Made by a program: the position numbers and the translations under genes
Notes under the pieces: model-generated
Told to the model about the DNA's origin: nothing
What the model saw: the letters and a program-made list of their open reading frames with translations, nothing else
Databases searched by the model: none
Origin: JBKPNX01 sp046732855
Lineage (GTDB): Bacteria > Pseudomonadota > Alphaproteobacteria > Geminicoccales > Geminicoccaceae
DNA: 8,615 bases
Assembly (NCBI GenBank): GCA_046732855.1
Contig: JBKPNX010000051.1
Coordinates: forward strand, 1 to 8,615
Direction of reading: 5' to 3'
Shown here: one piece after another, positions 5,938-8,615 of the stretch
Position numbering within the stretch: the first letter of the stretch is position 1
Layout: each line of letters begins with the position of its first letter

Positions 5938-7347
5938 TCAGATGTGCAGCGGCGCGCCGTGGGCGGCGAGCGCGGCTTCCTTGATCGCCTCCTCGAGCGT
6001 GGGATGCGCGTGCGAGGTGCGCGCGAGATCTTCCGACGACGCGCCAAACTCGATCGCGAGCGCCGCCTCCGCGATCATCGTGCCGGCCTCGGCGCCGATG
6101 ATGTGCACGCCCAGGAGGCGATCGGTCCCGGCATCGGCGATCACCTTGACGAAGCCGTCGGTCTGGCCCGTCGCCCGCGCGCGCGCGTTGGCGGAGAACG
6201 GGAACTTGCCGGCCTTGTAGGCGATGTTGGCCTCCTTGAGCTGCTCCTCGGTCCGGCCCACCGACGCGACTTCCGGCGCGGTATAGATCACCGCCGGGAT
6301 GGCGTCATAGTCGATGTGCGGGCTCTGTCCCGCGATATGCTCCGCGACGCACACCCCCTCGTCTTCCGCCTTGTGCGCCAGCATGGGGCCCTTGATCACG
6401 TCGCCGATCGCGTAGATGCCCTCGACCGCGGTCGCGAAGTGCCGGTCGACCTCGATCCGGCCGTGATTGTCGGCCTTGAGCCCTAGGTTCTCCATGCCGA
6501 GGCCCTCTGTGTATGGGCGGCGGCCGACCGCGATCAGCATTACGTCGGCTTTCATCTTTTCCGGCTCGCCGCCATCGACCGCCTCGGTCGTGATCACCAG
6601 GCGATCGCCGGCGTCGCCGACCTCGGTCACCTTGGTGCCGAGCTTGAAGCCGAGCCCCTGGCGCGACAGCAGGCGTTGGAACTGCCGCGACACTTCGAGA
6701 TCCATGCCCGGCGTGATCCGATCCAGCCACTCGACCACGGTCACCTTGGCGCCCAGACGCCGCCACACCGTGCCCAGCTCCAGCCCGATGTAGCCTGCGC
6801 CGACCACCACTAGATGCGCCGGCACCTCTTGCAGTTCGAGTGCCCCGGTCGAGGAGACGACGCGCTGCTCGTCGATCGCCAGTCCAGGCACGGTGGCGCT
6901 CTCGGATCCGGTCGCGATCACGATATTCCTGGCCTGCAGCATCTGACCGCCGCCGGCGTTCAGCTCGACCGCGACCCGGCCTGGGGCTTCGAGGCGCGCC
7001 GCCCCCTTGATCGACGTCACCTTGTTCTTGCGGAACAGAAACTCGACGCCCTGGGTCAGCTCCTTGACGACCTTCGCCTTCTGATCCTGCATCGCGGGCA
7101 GGTCGAGCTCGACCGTCGGAATCCTGATGCCATACGCATTGAGACCGTCGCGAGCCTCGGCATAGAGCTCCGAGGAGTGCAGCAGCGCCTTCGAGGGGAT
7201 GCAGCCGATGTTCAGGCAGGTGCCGCCAAGCGTCGAGCGTTTCTCGACGCAGGCGACCTTCATGCCGAGCTGGGCCGCGCGGATCGCTGCGACATAGCCG
7301 CCCGGCCCCCCGCCAATCACCACGACATCGAACAGCTCTTCGCTCAT
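5938..7347 (-). CDS. lpd: Dihydrolipoamide dehydrogenase (E3)
   Basis: This flavoprotein oxidises dihydrolipoamide on the E2 subunit of 2-oxo acid dehydrogenase complexes and passes the electrons through FAD to NAD+. The 469 residues are the normal length. The FAD-binding GGGPGG lies at 12-17. The redox disulfide is Cys44/Cys49 in GGTCLNIGCIPSK. The NAD-binding motif GAGYIG is at 183-188, with Glu206 at the end of the second strand as expected for NAD rather than NADP. IGDV at 314-317 is the second FAD motif. His448 and Glu453 in HAHPTLEE are the catalytic pair of the dimer interface. The start ATG 7347 is followed by the usual EELFDVVVIGGGPGG; the preceding GGAA is a weak ribosome site. It lies 58 bp after the E2 gene on the same strand, probably co-transcribed, so it likely serves the 2-oxoglutarate complex, though E3 is often shared with pyruvate dehydrogenase. 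Confidence 0.97.
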   Translation of the reverse strand: MSEELFDVVVIGGGPGGYVAAIRAAQLGMKVACVEKRSTLGGTCLNIGCIPSKALLHSSELYAEARDGLNAYGIRIPTVELDLPAMQDQKAKVVKELTQGVEFLFRKNKVTSIKGAARLEAPGRVAVELNAGGGQMLQARNIVIATGSESATVPGLAIDEQRVVSSTGALELQEVPAHLVVVGAGYIGLELGTVWRRLGAKVTVVEWLDRITPGMDLEVSRQFQRLLSRQGLGFKLGTKVTEVGDAGDRLVITTEAVDGGEPEKMKADVMLIAVGRRPYTEGLGMENLGLKADNHGRIEVDRHFATAVEGIYAIGDVIKGPMLAHKAEDEGVCVAEHIAGQSPHIDYDAIPAVIYTAPEVASVGRTEEQLKEANIAYKAGKFPFSANARARATGQTDGFVKVIADAGTDRLLGVHIIGAEAGTMIAEAALAIEFGASSEDLARTSHAHPTLEEAIKEAALAAHGAPLHI

Positions 7348-7405
7348 TCAGCGTTCCGTATCGTGCAGGATGCGCGGCGGCCGCCCGCACCCGGCAGTCC
7401 GCTCG

Positions 7406-8615
7406 TCAGACGTCCAACAGCAGCCGCTCGGGATCCTCGATGCACTCCTTGACCCTGACCAGGAAGCCGACCGCCTCGCGCCCGTCGACGATGCGATGGT
7501 CGTAGCTCAGCGCCAGGTACATCATCGGTCGAATCCTGATCTCACCGTCGATCGCCACCGGACGGTCCTGGATCTTGTGCATCCCGAGGATGCCCACCTG
7601 CGGCGGGTTGAGGATCGGCGCGCTCATCAGGGAGCCATACACGCCGCCATTCGAGATGGTGAAGGTGCCGCCGACCAGCTCGTCCATGGCGAGCTGGCCG
7701 TCGCGCGCCCGCGTGCTCAGATCGTTGATCGCCTTTTCCACCTCCGCAAAGCCCAGCTGATCGGCCCTGCGCACCACGGGCACCACCAGCCCCGATGGCG
7801 TGCCGACCGCGACCCCGACGTCATAGTAGTGCTTGTACACGATCTCTTCGCCGTCGATCTCGGCGTTGACCGCCGGGTACGCCTGCAGGGCGGTGACCGC
7901 CGCCTTGACGAAGAACGACATGAAGCCGAGGCGCACGCCGTGCTTGTGCTCGAAGCTGTCGCGGTAGCGTCGGCGCAACTCCTGCACCGCGCCGAGATCG
8001 GCCTCGTTGTAGGTCGTGAGGATGGCTGCGGTGTTCTGCGCCTCCTTGAGCCGCTCGGCGATGCGCCGGCGCAGGCGGGTCATCTTGACCCGCTCTTCGC
8101 GGCCGCGCCCGGCAGGGGGCACGGCTTTGGCCTCGACGGCCGGCGCGGGTCGCGTCGCTGCGGGCGCGGGCGGACGTGGTGCGGCGGTGACCGGGTTCTC
8201 CTGGGCGGCAGCAGATTCGGGCTTGGTCATCGGTGTCACCGTGCCTTCGCTGCGCGCCTGCCGCGGTTCTGCCCGGGCCTGCGGCTCGCCCGTGGCCTTG
8301 GTGAGATCCGCCTCGCCGGGCGGTGCAGGCGCCGGCGCGTCGCGCGCCGCCGCGATCGCGGCGAGCACGTCGCCCTTGGTGATGTTGCCTTTCGGCCCGC
8401 TCGGCGTGATCATCGAAGGGTCCAGACCGTGCTCGTCGAGCAGCTTGCGCACTGCCGGCGCGAGGGCGCCGTTGCCCTCGCCGGGGGCCGACCGGGTCAG
8501 GTTTTCGGCCTGACGCGATCTGGTCGGCGCCGCTCCGACGGACGCTTCGTCATTGATCGATCCGAGCAGGGCCCCGACCTCGACCTCGCCGCCTTCGCCG
8601 ACCACGATCTCGGTC
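7406..8615 (-). CDS. odhB: Dihydrolipoyllysine succinyltransferase, E2 of 2-oxoglutarate dehydrogenase (5' end outside window)
   Basis: This E2 core subunit transfers the succinyl group from lipoyl-lysine to CoA in the TCA cycle. The reading frame is open to the window edge; the visible protein opens with TEIVVGEGGEVEVGALLGSI, the end of the lipoyl domain, so the lipoylated lysine and true start are upstream. The GTG at 8605 is internal. Counting from it, the peripheral subunit-binding domain is at about 47-84 (LAPAVRKLLDEHGLDPSMI...GPKGNITKGDV). A flexible Ala/Pro-rich linker runs to about 170. The acyltransferase domain fills 171-399. It has TTYNEADL, LGFMSFFVKA, the active site DHRIVDG (His370, Asp374) and the C-terminal DPERLLLDV. 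These features favour OdhB/SucB over the pyruvate dehydrogenase E2. The odhA (E1) gene would be expected farther upstream, outside the window. This gene precedes lpd, forming an odhB-lpd unit. Confidence 0.95.
   Translation of the reverse strand, partial: TEIVVGEGGEVEVGALLGSINDEASVGAAPTRSRQAENLTRSAPGEGNGALAPAVRKLLDEHGLDPSMITPSGPKGNITKGDVLAAIAAARDAPAPAPPGEADLTKATGEPQARAEPRQARSEGTVTPMTKPESAAAQENPVTAAPRPPAPAATRPAPAVEAKAVPPAGRGREERVKMTRLRRRIAERLKEAQNTAAILTTYNEADLGAVQELRRRYRDSFEHKHGVRLGFMSFFVKAAVTALQAYPAVNAEIDGEEIVYKHYYDVGVAVGTPSGLVVPVVRRADQLGFAEVEKAINDLSTRARDGQLAMDELVGGTFTISNGGVYGSLMSAPILNPPQVGILGMHKIQDRPVAIDGEIRIRPMMYLALSYDHRIVDGREAVGFLVRVKECIEDPERLLLDV

Overview
The window is GC-rich chromosomal DNA, most likely from an alphaproteobacterium, perhaps in the Rhodospirillales range. 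Three things suggest this: the Tad/Cpa pilus gene order, a 2-oxoglutarate dehydrogenase E2-E3 gene pair, and a CtrA-like TTAA-N7-CTAA box. The genus cannot be named from the sequence.

Layout. Bases 1-2480 (+) hold the end of a Tad (type IVc) pilus operon: the C-terminal part of the CpaF/TadA ATPase, then TadB and TadC. Each junction is a 4-bp ATGA stop/start overlap. Bases 2481-2985 hold no gene I can recognise. Bases 2986-4434 (+) encode one exported sulfatase of the N-acetylglucosamine-6-sulfatase-like type, with a complete catalytic motif and a strong ribosome binding site. Bases 4435-5937 contain no intact gene. They hold a decayed minus-strand gene (about 4477-5412) of the uncharacterised 'GPRT...NALKHGL' protein type. 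Its promoter, operator-like palindrome and ribosome binding site are still visible, but the reading frame is broken by a nonsense codon, two small frameshifts and a 49-bp imperfect palindrome. The same stretch has three exact copies of a 15-mer, a CtrA-like box, a second short palindrome and a 72-bp tandem repeat. Bases 5938-8615 (-) encode dihydrolipoamide dehydrogenase (E3) and, upstream of it, the succinyltransferase E2 subunit of the 2-oxoglutarate dehydrogenase complex, which runs off the right edge.

How the genes work together. CpaF powers pilus assembly at the inner-membrane platform made by TadB and TadC. OdhB and Lpd are consecutive subunits of one TCA-cycle complex: E2 passes succinyl groups to CoA, and E3 reoxidises the E2 lipoyl arm and makes NADH. 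The sulfatase looks like an independent transcription unit acting on sulfated substrates outside the cytoplasm. I found no convincing new multi-gene system. The least explained material is the non-coding and decayed stretch at 4435-5937, above all the palindromic insertion, the 15-mer triplicate and the 72-bp tandem repeat.
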